A stretch of 64,000 nucleotides of DNA from Phytoseiulus persimilis (Eukaryota; Arthropoda; Arachnida; Mesostigmata; Phytoseiidae). The translations under genes were made by a program, and so were the position numbers. Below are positions 20,739 through 32,800 of the stretch, one piece after another. The notes beneath the pieces were generated by a model, which worked only from the letters and a program-made list of their open reading frames with translations, ran no database searches and was not told the DNA's origin. The DNA is taken from NCBI GenBank assembly GCA_037576195.1, contig CM075103.1, positions 25,876,723 through 25,940,722 on the forward strand, written 5' to 3'. Each line of letters opens with the position of its first letter. The first letter of the stretch is position 1.

Positions 20739-21776
20739 ATGCCTCCGGCTGAAGATCCACGCGTGCAAGATTACCGAGAGTATTTAGACAATGCGAAACA
20801 GATATTCGCGGACAGAGTTGCCGATTGCTTGTGTCCAAGCGATGATTACGAGAATTACGAGCTCCTGAACGTACTCGGCAGAGGAGGATTCGGCAGGGTG
20901 TACGAAGCTCGACGCAAGAGCCCAAACCAGATAGTCGCGCTGAAGCTACAGCTGAAGTCCTTCCTCGTCCGGAGGAGGAGGATCGACATGATCTTGAGGG
21001 AAAAAGTGTTCCAATGGGCGATGCAATCGCCCTTCATTGTTCCGCTGATTGCCGCCTTCAAGGACTACACCTACGTCTACATGACGATGGAGTTCGCGGC
21101 TCTCGGCAGTTTGAATAGGCACGTTTACGCCGACAACGGACTCCCGCAGGAGACCGCCAGATTGATGGCGGGCATGATCGTGCTGGGTCTCGAGTATCTG
21201 CACGCGTGCAGCATCCTCTACCGCGACCTGAAGCCGGAGAACGTCGTCGTTTACCCAGACGGTTACGTGAAGCTGAGCGATTTCGGGCTGTCTGTGACCC
21301 ACAAGGGCTTCGTCTCGGGCTGCTACGGGACCGCACCGTACATGGCGCCGGAGACCTTTCTGGGAGATTATGTCGTTGACGGCGTCGATTGGTGGGCGTT
21401 CGGTGTCACGTTGTACGAAATGTACAGCAGGGCCTGGGTGTTCGGAGCGGACCCTGACGGTCCAATGCGGAAGAAGCTGATTCAAGAAGCGATTCCGATA
21501 TTTATCCACGCCACCGTGCCCGACATCGTGTGCGACCTCGTCGGGAAGTTGCTCATTAAGAACGTCACCAGACGGCTTGGTAGCATGGAAAACGGGGCTG
21601 ACGACGTGAAAAACCATCCGTATTTCGAAGGCATCAACTTCTACGATCTGTATGAGAAGAAGATCCCGGTGAGTCTGGAGGGTTTCGAAGATGTGGTGCC
21701 TACAGGGGTCCCGGAGGAGGATATGCCCGAGATGGAGGAGGATGATGACTATGCGTATCACTTCAGAGAATTCTGA
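20739..21776 (+). CDS. PKA-like AGC serine/threonine kinase, intronless copy 2
   Basis: 345 residues in one exon, the same length as the copy at 15683, with the catalytic motifs at identical positions. Start MPPAEDPRVQDY. Glycine loop GRGGFG (47-52), Lys69 in VALK, helix-C Glu88, YRDLKPEN (161-168), DFG 181-183, APE to Glu205, DWWAFGV, and the C-terminal hydrophobic motif FREF (342-345) preceded by an acidic run (EMEEDDD). The activation-loop position equivalent to PKA Thr197 is Gly194, and the P+1 motif is GTAPY in place of GTPEY, so phosphorylation control at this site has been lost. The two kinases are same-strand paralogues 4 kb apart, separated by transposon debris, and look like an old tandem duplication. 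An AATAAA lies 88 bases past the stop. Confidence 0.88.
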   Translation: MPPAEDPRVQDYREYLDNAKQIFADRVADCLCPSDDYENYELLNVLGRGGFGRVYEARRKSPNQIVALKLQLKSFLVRRRRIDMILREKVFQWAMQSPFIVPLIAAFKDYTYVYMTMEFAALGSLNRHVYADNGLPQETARLMAGMIVLGLEYLHACSILYRDLKPENVVVYPDGYVKLSDFGLSVTHKGFVSGCYGTAPYMAPETFLGDYVVDGVDWWAFGVTLYEMYSRAWVFGADPDGPMRKKLIQEAIPIFIHATVPDIVCDLVGKLLIKNVTRRLGSMENGADDVKNHPYFEGINFYDLYEKKIPVSLEGFEDVVPTGVPEEDMPEMEEDDDYAYHFREF

Positions 21777-21863
21777 TCCCAGCCAACGGAGGGCCGACGA
21801 GTGACTCTCCTGCGGAACAGCGCTACGTGGGGAATGAGCGCTACTCCTTCCAAGTGTGCATTC

Positions 21864-21869
21864 AATAAA
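21864..21869 (+). terminator. Poly(A) signal of kinase 2
   Basis: AATAAA 88 bases after the kinase 2 stop, nearly the same spacing as in kinase 1. Confidence 0.6.
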
Positions 21870-24204
21870 TACTATTGTTTCTGGACTTGATTCCGCCAGA
21901 GCGCTCTTCAACGATCTCAAGGAACGATGAGTCGGATGGAGCTCCCGAACACCCAAACAGCCTTTCAGCTCGTCCTTCAACTCGAATCTGGCTCGATCAG
22001 AGTGTCCCGAGCCAACGAGCAGTGAGCTCAGGCGAGAAGAACGTGACGTTGCTTCCAGCCTCCTTCGGGAGGAAGAATCCGTTCCGGCTTGTTTTCCCTC
22101 AACAATCTCTCGTTGTTCGAGTTGGCTCAATGGCATGAATTCTCTCCGATCGATTCTCTTCGTCGCTGCATTCTCAGTCTGCTTGAAAGAGAGATTCAGT
22201 CTGTACGTAAAACAAGGAGGCCACCTTAGCTGTTCGATGAAGTGCTCCTGATCTATCTGCATTGCAAAATAAAACATGTCAAATCCCGAGGTCGGAATAT
22301 CCCAATGCCCATCATCACGGAAGAGCGCAGTGCAATGAGAAGTAAGCGGACGAATCGGCTCATGAGGGGGGTCGCTGCGCAGCCCTGCTACGCTGCGCAT
22401 CGCATCCAGCCAAAACCGCTGATTTCGTGGCTCCAAAATCTGTTCGTGTTCTCTATTCAAATTCCGAGGTTCCCCGCTGCTTCTTTTCGTTGCGACGGTG
22501 CAGGCCAACTCGGCGGAAGCAATTTCGTAAAATCGAACAACACTGAGTCGGCTTCCGCCAAGTTCTCCGTGGCCGAACTTTGCGGACTCCGTCACGGCGC
22601 GCCGCGGCGTTCACAGACCAAGCAAGGAAAGGCAGAGTCTTCAGTGACGTCTCGCGTCGTTGGCGCTGATCCCAGTCGGATGCATTCGTTCTCCACAGAA
22701 GAGTTCCTTCTGTCCAACTACTCGTCCACAGGCGCGACAGGACATGGTAGGCGTGGTGAGTGAGAACGAGCCCATTCTGTACCTAGCCCTCGAAAAGTAA
22801 TTCTATAGACGAACACGCGCCCATGAATCTTCCCCGACTCCTCCCGCCTGTTGAGGACGTTTCGAGAAGATCGACCGATGGGTACTCCCCGTTGCGATCG
22901 GATTCGAGGAGACGTATTCGATCGGGAAAGGGTGGGGGCGTCGAAGCAGAGCGAAGGAGTACTTCAGCAGCAAACGAACTGTTCGGGAGGAGAAGATACG
23001 TCGAATAACCAGGAAGAGCTCCGGCGTAAGATCTGGAGCCTCGAACTGTTGTCCCGAACGCGGGCTGCCAATAGAAGCGAGGATTGGGACTTCCCGAATC
23101 ACGGAGTGACTGCAGGCGAAATCGACACATCGACAGACTCGGACGGTGATTCCATGGTCGACCAGATTTCATCCTGAAAAGAGGTTCGTACGACGATTCC
23201 CTGACGACGAAGCCGACAGGGTGGTCAACACCTTTTCAAACACCCCCGTCGAAACGATTCCGCAAATATTTGGAACGAGAAATGGGGAAGAGCAAGAGGA
23301 GATAGACTGCCGCCCGATGAGTTTCCGTAGCGTCTGTTCAATCAGCGGAAGTTTCAGGAGATAGCTCATGTAAGGTGGCGACGTTGGCTCGAAATAGGAA
23401 TGGCGAACGAAAACAAGAGACTTTAGGGCTCGCGAACGTATCGCGACTCATCAGGTTTGACTCTCGCTTCTTATGGCCGCGAATTCCATTCCTCGCGTTC
23501 CAAGTTCGACGGAAACCGTCGGGGCTCCGCTTTTAGACCACAGCATCGGAATGATATGAACACGAGAATCCTAGTGGGCGGAATTGGAGATTTAAACTCG
23601 ATGTTTGGTCTGAAGTTCCTCGATTGAGCAGCGACAAAGTCGGAGATTGGCGAGCGCAATCAGTTCATGAACGATGCTTGAGATCGGCCGGGACATTTTT
23701 GGATCCCAACCGAGATCCCATTCTCGCTCCCGGTTGATATTTTCTCTGTTTTCTCAAGTGAGGATCTCCTACGGGCAGTTTTCTGAGCTCGAATACAAAC
23801 GCGAAACCTTCCTCATTGTGAGATCTTCACGGGAGAGTCACGGCAACCGACTATACTCAAATGCGTACACTGCGTACACCGGAATGTCCTCCGGAGTCGA
23901 TCATCCGGTTGCAAGAGAAGATTGCTGGGCGCGAAATGGTCAGCGTACCACAATGAGCCATCGAATTAGGGAATCACAGTAGAGACCAGTAAGAACGGTT
24001 GAAGTGAACTTCGGTAAAATATCAGCGCAGGTTCTCTTCCCTCGATCTGTGCTGATTATTAGTTCCGGCGGCTTCAGCTACTGGGGGCGCGTGGATTCTG
24101 TGAATGGATCGAGACGTCGGAGAGAAAAAAGCAAATCGATCCTCGGTGACCAGACGATCTCGCACTATTTATTAGACCAACTTTCCGATGAATGTTTCTC
24201 ATAG
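21870..24204. other. Intergenic between kinase 2 and the receptor gene's downstream region
   Basis: Several 70-175-codon frames on both strands (22242-23364) are unrecognised and overlap each other. I would not call any of them a gene. Confidence 0.35.
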
Positions 24205-24590
24205 TGGATTCCTGCGATTCCAATATCAACTTTCTTCACTCATCTAGCGTCGGGAGGTTCTCCTGATCGCCCGAGGACTCCCCAGGCTGATTTCCTCCCC
24301 ATATATTTGATCGTTGTCCTTCTCATTCGATGTATGAAATATATTGTTGGCAGCGGATATATCAGTATGATCTACACTGCTACAGTATACACAAAGTTCT
24401 ACCAGCCCGTTCATATTCCTCTCTCCTTGCGATGAACTGTCTCACACCAGCCAGTCATACAGACTAGGAGACTGATTTCATCCTTTTTTTCCAAGTAGCA
24501 CCCGTGCTGTCTTCTCTGCTTCTCGGAGGAATCTCTCTCCTAGTTACATTTGAAGCTCATCAGACAAATATCCAATATTAGCTCAACCCG

Positions 24591-24596
24591 TTTATT
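24591..24596 (-). terminator. Possible distal poly(A) signal of the LGR gene
   Basis: TTTATT on the plus strand (AATAAA on the minus strand), the first reasonable hexamer I noticed downstream of the receptor stop at 26364. If used, the 3' untranslated region would be about 1.8 kb and would include the decayed reading frame at 24.76-25.62 kb. Confidence 0.25.
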
Positions 24597-24759
24597 GAGA
24601 GCTCGAGCCGTCGATCAATCCCCCAGGGATTGTACGACCGCTGACTCCTAGGTAGAACCCTCACTCCTCAAGCGTAATTCATTAGTCCTTCCATCGATCC
24701 AGTGGGACCTATGGAAACAGAGTTTGTTAACGCTTGAAAGCTCGGACTCTGCTGAGAAA

Positions 24760-25620
24760 TGTATGAGATGAATGAACGGCATGTGTCAGACATGTACAAA
24801 ATGGATAAAGGAACTCAAGGACGAATCTGATAGCTGGCAGAACCTCTGAAGGGATCGAATCAAAATAGGTCTTTCAGGATGGCCAGTTTGGAACGGGAAC
24901 CATTTTGGTCGACTCTCGGCAAGACCCTCATGAGAAAGGGTTCGCTTTCCGTATTCCCTGATATAGGTTCGAATCGACCCAGAGTGAGATTATTTACCGC
25001 AATCAGCGCGTCTGTGAAAATGTAGAATCGACGTCATGGACCGATGACGCACAATTTTGAGGGAGAAGTCTTCGAAAAACGTCCTCATCCCAATGGCGCA
25101 GTATATATTGGGCGCGACTTGAGCCCGCCAGCAGAACAACAACGTTTCTGAATTCGGGTATTGATTCTGCTATGGATAAGCTCTGCGGTGAGCCTCGATG
25201 CGTTCATGCTGAAGAAATCAGATGGATGGATGGGTCGATGATTCATCTGCTCAAAAGTTTCCAGATTGCGGATTCTTGGGCCTCAGTTATGTTGTCGCCG
25301 TGCGCATCCATATAGAAGAAAGTAGAAAATCCAAAGTGTTCCCCGGCCCCTGTTAGGACCAGCGGCTGATTTCCTACAGGGATCCACTTGTTGACCTGTC
25401 CTCGTCGAAGTATATCCTTAGAAACCTTGACTGAGAAAACTACAGCTTGGCAGTTTCATTGCACAGTGTGTATTCCGTTGGCATTGATGGCACGTCGGTA
25501 CCCGTCGCCAGGGAGGATCGTGGCGTAGTCACTGCAATCGGACAGAATTTTTGAGAATATACTCGTGGAGACCAAGCCGTTATCTCGGGCTGCTCTCGAA
25601 CCCTAGGATTCTATCCCGGC
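24760..25620 (-). pseudogene. Decayed reading frame of unknown origin (viral or transposon relic?)
   Basis: Reading one minus-strand frame from about 25.62 kb downward gives protein-like blocks separated by single stop codons without an obvious change of frame: for example SKILSDCSDYATILPGDGY, VNKWIPVGNQPLVL, HFGFSTFFYMDAHG, then FRNVVVLLAGSSRAQYILRH. One stop looks like a single-base Trp-to-stop change. I do not recognise the family; an endogenous viral element or a retroelement remnant are both possible. It lies in the AT-richer 24.2-25.9 kb stretch that lacks any long ORF. Confidence 0.35.
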
Positions 25621-26363
25621 CCCTAGAGCGCCTCATTCCCTGTTAGCCCCTCTTCACCGGCACTACTGCCAGTAGGTGATAGGTATTGTGAGGAGAGAGT
25701 GTGGGACAATGGGAAAGAAACAGAGAATATCAAGCCTGATCGATTGACGCTCTCGGATGAGTTGGCCGACGAAATTCAATCGGTCAGGTCAACTGCACCC
25801 AACTCGCTTTGAGCAACCGATCGCTCCTCGAGCAGAGTGGCCGACAGACGAGAGCGATGAGTCGCCAGCACGAATACCTCAAGAGTTGAAACCGCTCTGT
25901 CTTTCTGCAGCACCTACTGTCTAGGAGCTGACGAGCGACGTTGGCGGGAGAATTCTTTCGGTCACAAGCTCGCCAACGAATGCAGCTCTCAGCAAGAGCA
26001 TTTCCCGACTCACGTCACTCGCGTGACCTGCCGGAAGTGTCGCGACCCGACCTTGCCGAGGAGCGTACTCCACGAATTGACGTTGAGAAGCGTTCGAAGC
26101 GAGCCGAGCGAAAGCTCCTGTGCGGATTGCCCCCTCAGTGAGACGAAAATTTGTGGCAGAAAAGAGAATCGGGACACAGCGATAGGAGCGGAATCCGATG
26201 AAAACGATTCCCGGCCCCACGGTCACGAGTCGACAGCGCCGTCAACCTCGAGTATTTAACTTCTGCATGGATATCGGTTCGTCTCCGTTTCCGCAGAGAA
26301 ATCCCTTTCGTTCCCCGTTGGCTTATCCGAGGAGTAACAGTTTCCCAATACACACGCGAATAG

Positions 26364-26804
26364 TTAGTAAAGACCCCATAATAATCCGCTGTTTACGACT
26401 CTCGTAACCGTGGGTCGTGGAGGCATATTTGGTATGACCCAGGGAACAGTATGGTGCGTCATATCACGAACAGAACTCTCTGCGATCTGGCTCGATCTAA
26501 CAAATCCTCCGTGAGACCCCATCTCATCGATGTCTGACCCCCTGGAGCCTGACTGGTGGCTCCCGGGAGAACGATCCGGCTTTTCTGAAACTAGGAGCCG
26601 CATATCGTGCCGCCAATGGTCAATACTCACGTTTGTCGGAATGAGGTAAGAGTCTTCTGATCGAGCTGGGACAATAAATACAATGACTCAAGAAACGCTC
26701 AATCCTTCTTCGAAGTTCTGTGGGTGCCGCCAGTGTATAGATGACCGGATTCAGAGCCGAGTTGATCGGGAGTACGAACACCACCACCCAAGCGTATACG
26801 TCAG
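26364..26804 (-). CDS. LGR exons 19-20: TM7 and cytoplasmic tail
   Basis: Exon 19 (26804-26631) has [19 protein letters not shown] (TM7 with NPxxY), then a basic helix-8 region with two Cys. A CAAAC-GTGAGT donor and a TTTCAG acceptor 47 bases on give exon 20 (26584-26364), an in-phase Ser/Gly-rich tail. Without this 46-base splice the protein would stop at TGA 26620, so a short-tail isoform is possible. Confidence 0.8.
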
Positions 26805-29800
26805 CTGGAAAATAGATCAAGATTCGAGCCTCAGAAATCACACAAGACCATTCGGAACACCCGGGATCAGGCTGCTACTCCAAGTCGGTAGTCGGGCTTT
26901 CCCTCGGAAGAGGCGGAGGTTCGCTGCAGGAAGAAAAACCGGGACGCAGGATGAACCCTCGGCCAAGTAGGTGTTCAGTTGTCCGTTTCCACAGTTTCAG
27001 GTCGAAATGATACTCTCTCATGAGTTCCATCTCATTCAGCTAATCTTGAAGGCTCTTTGTCTCCAACGGGAGATACCGGCTTGCTGGCGTGCAGGGGAAT
27101 CAGGCGAGAAGGGCAACGACAAAGTCTCTGAGCGTCCTCTCGGTCACCCGTCACACCTTCATTCGGCGGCCTTTGGCGGAACTGTCCGAGTGTTTCCTGC
27201 TAAAAAGCGTTCAGACTCTGCCGAAAGAAGGTCTTATCTCAATGTTGAGTCGCTTCAGAAGTCTTGACGATCGTTAGTACAACGCGGCATACCACAACCG
27301 AGGAAAACGTCTCGGTCGTCGGAACACTCAGAAATCTCGATGACGTTTTCCCGATTCCTGGGCGTTCCAAGCGAAGCGATTCGAATGATTCGGAATCTTC
27401 CGCATTGCTCTTTTGGGCGGGATCCCGGAGCTGAATCTCGAAGCCGGAATGATGCGGAAAGCTTTCTAGTCCTATCTTATCGCTCTTCGATGTGTATGAT
27501 CTTGCCTCCGGAAGGAGCTTGATCGAAACATTGTCCTGGAGCCCCGTCTCCGCGGGAACGGATAACGCTGGAAGTTTGGTTCCGGGTAGCATAAGCCGAA
27601 ACGGGTTCAACCTCTCATTCTGGCTCCCAAGCTCAACGAGAGAACGGACTGGAGCCTCGTGCGATGCGAAGAACCACAGACGGTCTCGACCGTACTTTGG
27701 TTACGATTGGTTTTTGAGCATATACGGGGCTGGAACGATTTGCAACCAATTTCCCTCTCTCCGTCTGAGAAATGAAATCCAACAGATTTCGGTGTTGACC
27801 CATTGCTCCGATCAAGTTCGCAGCGGAGTTTGATGAGGCAGATGCGGCGACGGCGGGCCGTAACTCAAGCTGAGCCTTCGCAGTGGAAGTAGGATGTTTC
27901 GTAAAGTAACAAAAAACTTGTCGCCCTCGTTATCGGATCCTCGTTCGCTTCTGATGGCCAGTTCCGGGCTCGAACAATCGAAGTTCTCCGGAGGACTGAC
28001 TGTTCCGGAATTGTCCCAAACGAACCCTGGCGAGGGAAAACACGCGCGGCTATTACTCACGAGAAATTTTCACGTTGCACAAAGCAGCCAACTTGATGAC
28101 GATGATCGGAATCCAACAGAGGCAGTCGGTCAGAACGATGAGGAAGAATCGAAACGCCAGAACTGAATCCTCGCGCCTTTTCAGTGTCACGGGACGAGCG
28201 TGCTGTCGGTCGTTCCGGATTATGACGAACATCCATGCGTAGAGCATGCTGATCAGCAACATCTGGAAACCAATGGCCGGAATGAAAACTTCACGCTTTC
28301 GTTGGGAATCAACATCCAGGACATCACGAAGGTCACCATCGTAGAACGAAAATTGACACCAAATCGGAGGAAAAATTCCCGAGCACCCTGGGGAATCTCG
28401 TTCCAGGGGGAGAGGGAAAGCGACATTGTTTCTGCTGAGGTCGTATTTGTGACCCGAGGGCGATGACTCCAATTTTTGGAGCTTCCAAGGAACATCGCAA
28501 AGCCGCTTCGACAGCAGGACGTTGTAAAGGGTCTCGAGACGGAGAATGTTACACCTCTTCGCACTGATCCCTTCCGTCCCACTGATCGGGTGAGTTGCGG
28601 CCTCTACGGCGCAGCGCTGCGTTTCTCGTTCGACGAGATCAGCCTGGAGCTTTATTTCTCGAATTTCTGCTGATTCCGCCTCCCCCAGTATTGGAGCCTG
28701 CAGCGCAAGTGTCGTTTTTCCGACGACTTCGTGGGCGGGAAGTTGAGCGCGTTTGAGTGCGGCCTCCCTTTTTCGTCGGAAAAGCAATGTGATCTCGTGT
28801 CAGTCAGCCCCAAATATCCGTAGCCTGGTTGGCTCATCTCGTCCTTTCTTGGACTTTCACGCAGCGTGACACCTCAGATAGAGAGCAAACGGTGCTCGGA
28901 AGTCCTCAAGAACTCTTCGCCGCGGCAGAGATTCATCATCGGAGTCTGCCAAACTGCGGTGTCCGTTCTTCCGGGCAGTTCCGACCCGCATGGGTTCAAA
29001 ATCATAACGGGAAGCAGGCTTTCCGGGAGCAGAGGAGACGACAGTGGTCGCATCGCTTGTGGCCTCTCTCTACTCGAACCCTCCCCGGAAATGGGGCGCA
29101 GGTTATCCCTGTGTCAGTCGCTCCGTGCATAGCGTTCGGTGAGAATGCACGAGAACCGTGCGCCGCGTGTCACTGGTTTTCACTCGGTTGAGATCGATCA
29201 AATGTCACGTCCAAAAACTTGTGCCTCCTGCCATCCTCTCACCGCTGTCCTCCAGACAATGACATGGACCATGAATGGAAACCTACTCTGCCCCTCTGGT
29301 TTCCCGCCGGCTTAGACCACGTACCGCATACGCCTTCTGTATACGGCCATCGCAGTCGACGAGAGTTTCGTCTAACTGACGTGGATGCGGAACGGAGAGG
29401 TCATCGGCTCCGGGATCGTGGACGACGAAAACTAGCCTAGTACGACAGTAACATCGAACGGACGAACGAGCGAACAGAACAGAAGTGCGGGTCAACGTTT
29501 TAATATGTGAGTAGCGAAGAAAGTGCGTCGGGGGCTGGGAACGTGGCGCCAGGAGAGGAGAGCCGCGTTCGACCCGCTGTCCATCAGCGAGACGAGTATC
29601 ATATTAGACGGGTCCACTTGAAGTTGACAACTCACGGTTCTCGTTCAAAACCGGGCGCTCTCATCGCGTTACCGTCGGGTCCTCTGATTCTCCTCAGAGA
29701 GCTCGAACCCTGACTCAGCTTCTAGGCATCAAACATCATCCGAGGCCTTGAGCATCGGAGAACTTTTCCAGGCCAGCCGCCGACTCAATAAACTCAAACA

Positions 29801-32800
29801 GATGTCCCACCAGAAGGAGAAAATTAGATTTTTTCGGGACTTCTCCATTATTGAGAGGCCGCATTGCCAGCCGGCGCTTGCCACGGCAAATTTTGACGTT
29901 CACTTTGACCACAGTTATCCACAACCAATTATCAGGAGTCTTCACGACGTTATCAGGAATTTCGTGAAGTCAGAAAAATCACCACGCGCGCCGTGAGTTC
30001 TCCGGAACCCTTCAGAAGGAACACTGGAAAATTGGGACAATCACGACGAGCGAGTTGATCGCGGTCGAAACGAGCCTTTTGTTAGAATGTTGCAGGTGCC
30101 GAGGGGGAAGCCACTGCCGTGACGTGCTGAACAACGGCTACCAGAGGTCTACTGGACTCCCGAGCATCAGTGGACGGCGTTTCGCTGCTTTTTCAAGGGC
30201 CTGGCGCTCGGAGCTCGATATCGTTGTTACCAGATATTGTTAGTACACAGACATTGGAACACAGAATCTCGGTTCGAGTTGGAAAACTCGTGGGTCTCGT
30301 CATGACCGAAACCAACTTCCAGCCCAAACTGCGGAAATCCGCTTGGAAAACTCGCTTGCCGGCTGCACGCAGTTAAAAACTTGAGAGGGAGCTTCGTCCC
30401 GCGTTTCATCGACAACATAGAGCTCCGATTCAGAGGAGGCCACGTCTGCCCTCCAAGTGAAAACCGGAAAGATGGGAGAGCAGGGGAAGGAGCAGCGTCA
30501 AAACGACCCGCGGTGGGAATGGGATCCCGCCGCTGCGACGTGACGACAATGAATGGATCATACAGAATAGCTCGATGGCCGTGCGGGATCCTCGACGAAA
30601 AATTGTCAACGCTGATCTCGAGAGCCCAGTCGGGAGAACAAAAGGTGTGAATGAGAGAGGAAAAGCACGAAGAAAGAGAAACAAAGCCGTACAGCCGTGG
30701 CAACACCCTGTATCCAGCGCAACGGGATCTCGGTGCAGTGACCCAGGGTTGGTGGTCCGCTCTGTCATTCCGACACGGCAGAATCCGACCTCGAGTTCCA
30801 TAAGAATCACAAATGGAACGATCGTAGCCGGATGTGAGCCACAAAGGAGACCGCAGCCGTGACGCGATTCTTTCCGACCGAGTAAATCAGCTTCAGAGGA
30901 GTTTTCTGAGGGTAAAACGGAAGTTGAAACTGAGAGCAGGTTGTTGTTACTTACCGCGGCGAGATTGATTCCGAGGAAAACGAGTGCGGAATATTGCCAG
31001 CCCAGAGTGAAAGGATCGTCGATATGGAGTGGGAAACATAGTCCGTTCGACGAGTAGAACGACGGCTGGGGCCAATGGAAAACCGGGTAGAGCGCCAGAA
31101 GGAATCCAGTCAACCACACTCCCACCACACACCAGCGTGCAGCGGTCACAGTCACGACTCGCACATTGGTCTTTATGCAGCTGAAAGATCAAGGTTCGTC
31201 CGGTGAGTCTCCTCTTCGGACAGGGAAGAGCTCTCCTACGCAGCGCCGTAGTTTTGCGGAGAAATCAACGGAACTTCCGTCACGAGTTACCAAACCTCAT
31301 TTTCTGACTGCACAACACGATTAAGCTTGGCATCGTCGTCGATCCACTTTGTGTCAGACGAGCTAGAAGGAAGACAAGAATTGGCCATCATGCTCGTCCT
31401 GTCGATAGGACGATGGCCTGGAATACGACGTCCCGCATGAGAACAGTGTTTGCGATTCGGGCTCAACGTCCACTAACGCTACGTGGTACTCGACGAGGAC
31501 GTCGACGTGTTCCATAGTGAGTAACAGGACAAGAACAGCCCCAAGGAGCTGCTTGCAATGATGGGCTGATGGACCGGCTCGGAGAGTGAGTTGTGGCGCG
31601 GCAGCCAGGCGGCCGAGCCGGTCGGCTCGCTGGCGAAGCCAACATAGCGTTGCAACAAAAAGAGCGAAATTCGCTCTAATGATCGCTAACGACTGCCCGA
31701 TACGAAGCAAGCAAGCGAAAGGACACGGAACACTCTCGTGTCATACACTTCGCCGAGGCATCCCAACGAGGACAAATGTATAAACACATTAGGAAGCAAA
31801 TCCCAGTGCTCATGGTGGTTTCATGATCACTTCGAATGGGGTTTCGCGTGACACCCGCGGACCAAGAGACGCGCGGTCAAGATCACACATCGGCTTGGGA
31901 TTACGAGATGTATGACAGCAGGGGCCAGAAGTCAGACCATACAGAGCTCCTTGACTCAGGAGAACATGACACGATTTCCGCGGAAGGCCGTTCAGCTTCG
32001 TTCGATTCAGTTTACTCGGGAAGTTCGTACAACTCAAACTCAGCTGACCATCTCTCCTTGAACATCCTGCGTTGTTCTTGATTTTCAAGAAGGTGAAGAA
32101 CGCAGTTGCTGAGGAATCAGACTACATGCTACAGCTCCGCTTGGATTCTCGGCGTTTCCAAGGGCGCCGGGAGTCTTCCAACCGTCCTGCCCCTCTAACT
32201 ACTGGGGATTGGTTTGATCCACTCTCATGAGCTGTCTGACTTGGGCGATTTTTTGGTCGGGCGCATTCTTTCCGAGCTTCCTAATCGGGGCGAGGACCCG
32301 GATCAGAGATGGTGGAACTCTTATCACCAATAAAAACGACTCGTCGGAGTCGGATTCAGAGGAATCCGAATGGGAGCGAAATATATCTCGTCGAGCTTCC
32401 TCATTATGGCGAGTTCCTCGGTCTCCCCGAGCTTCCATATGCTGAAAATGGTTGAGCAACGTCCTTCGGAAATAGGAAATCGTGCGGTTCAGAGCATTCC
32501 ACGAAGGTCGGATTGATCCTTGGAGTTGATAAGGATAGCTTGATACAACTGCATAAGGTCGCAGTGCCCTCTCCCTGAGCTCGCGCAGAAATTCAAGCGA
32601 TGCGTTCTCGTCCCGTTTTCCTGCGTCTGAAATGAAGAAGGGGTTTCTGCGGCTCGACGATCATCGCCCAAGAGATCGCGGGAAGAGCGAGACCGGTCGT
32701 CGTTGATGTATCAGAAGCCTCAACGGACCCGAAAGGAATTTCAGAATGATCGCCCTCAGGAAATCCGCGATTCATTTTCCTTATGGCATGCTACAGTGAA

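Noticed and set aside
20946-22595. 549-codon open frame on the minus strand
   Set aside because: About half of it is the mirror of the kinase 2 coding region, where antisense frames are often open; the translation has no recognisable domain and no splice or signal features.
24961-24985. GGTTCGAATC, a tRNA T-loop-like string
   Set aside because: No acceptor stem, D-arm or anticodon arm could be fitted around it.
28053-28787. 244-codon ORF covering LGR exon 18
   Set aside because: The C-terminal third is real receptor sequence; the rest is read-through of intron 17, which ends at a clear TTTCCAG acceptor at 28263.
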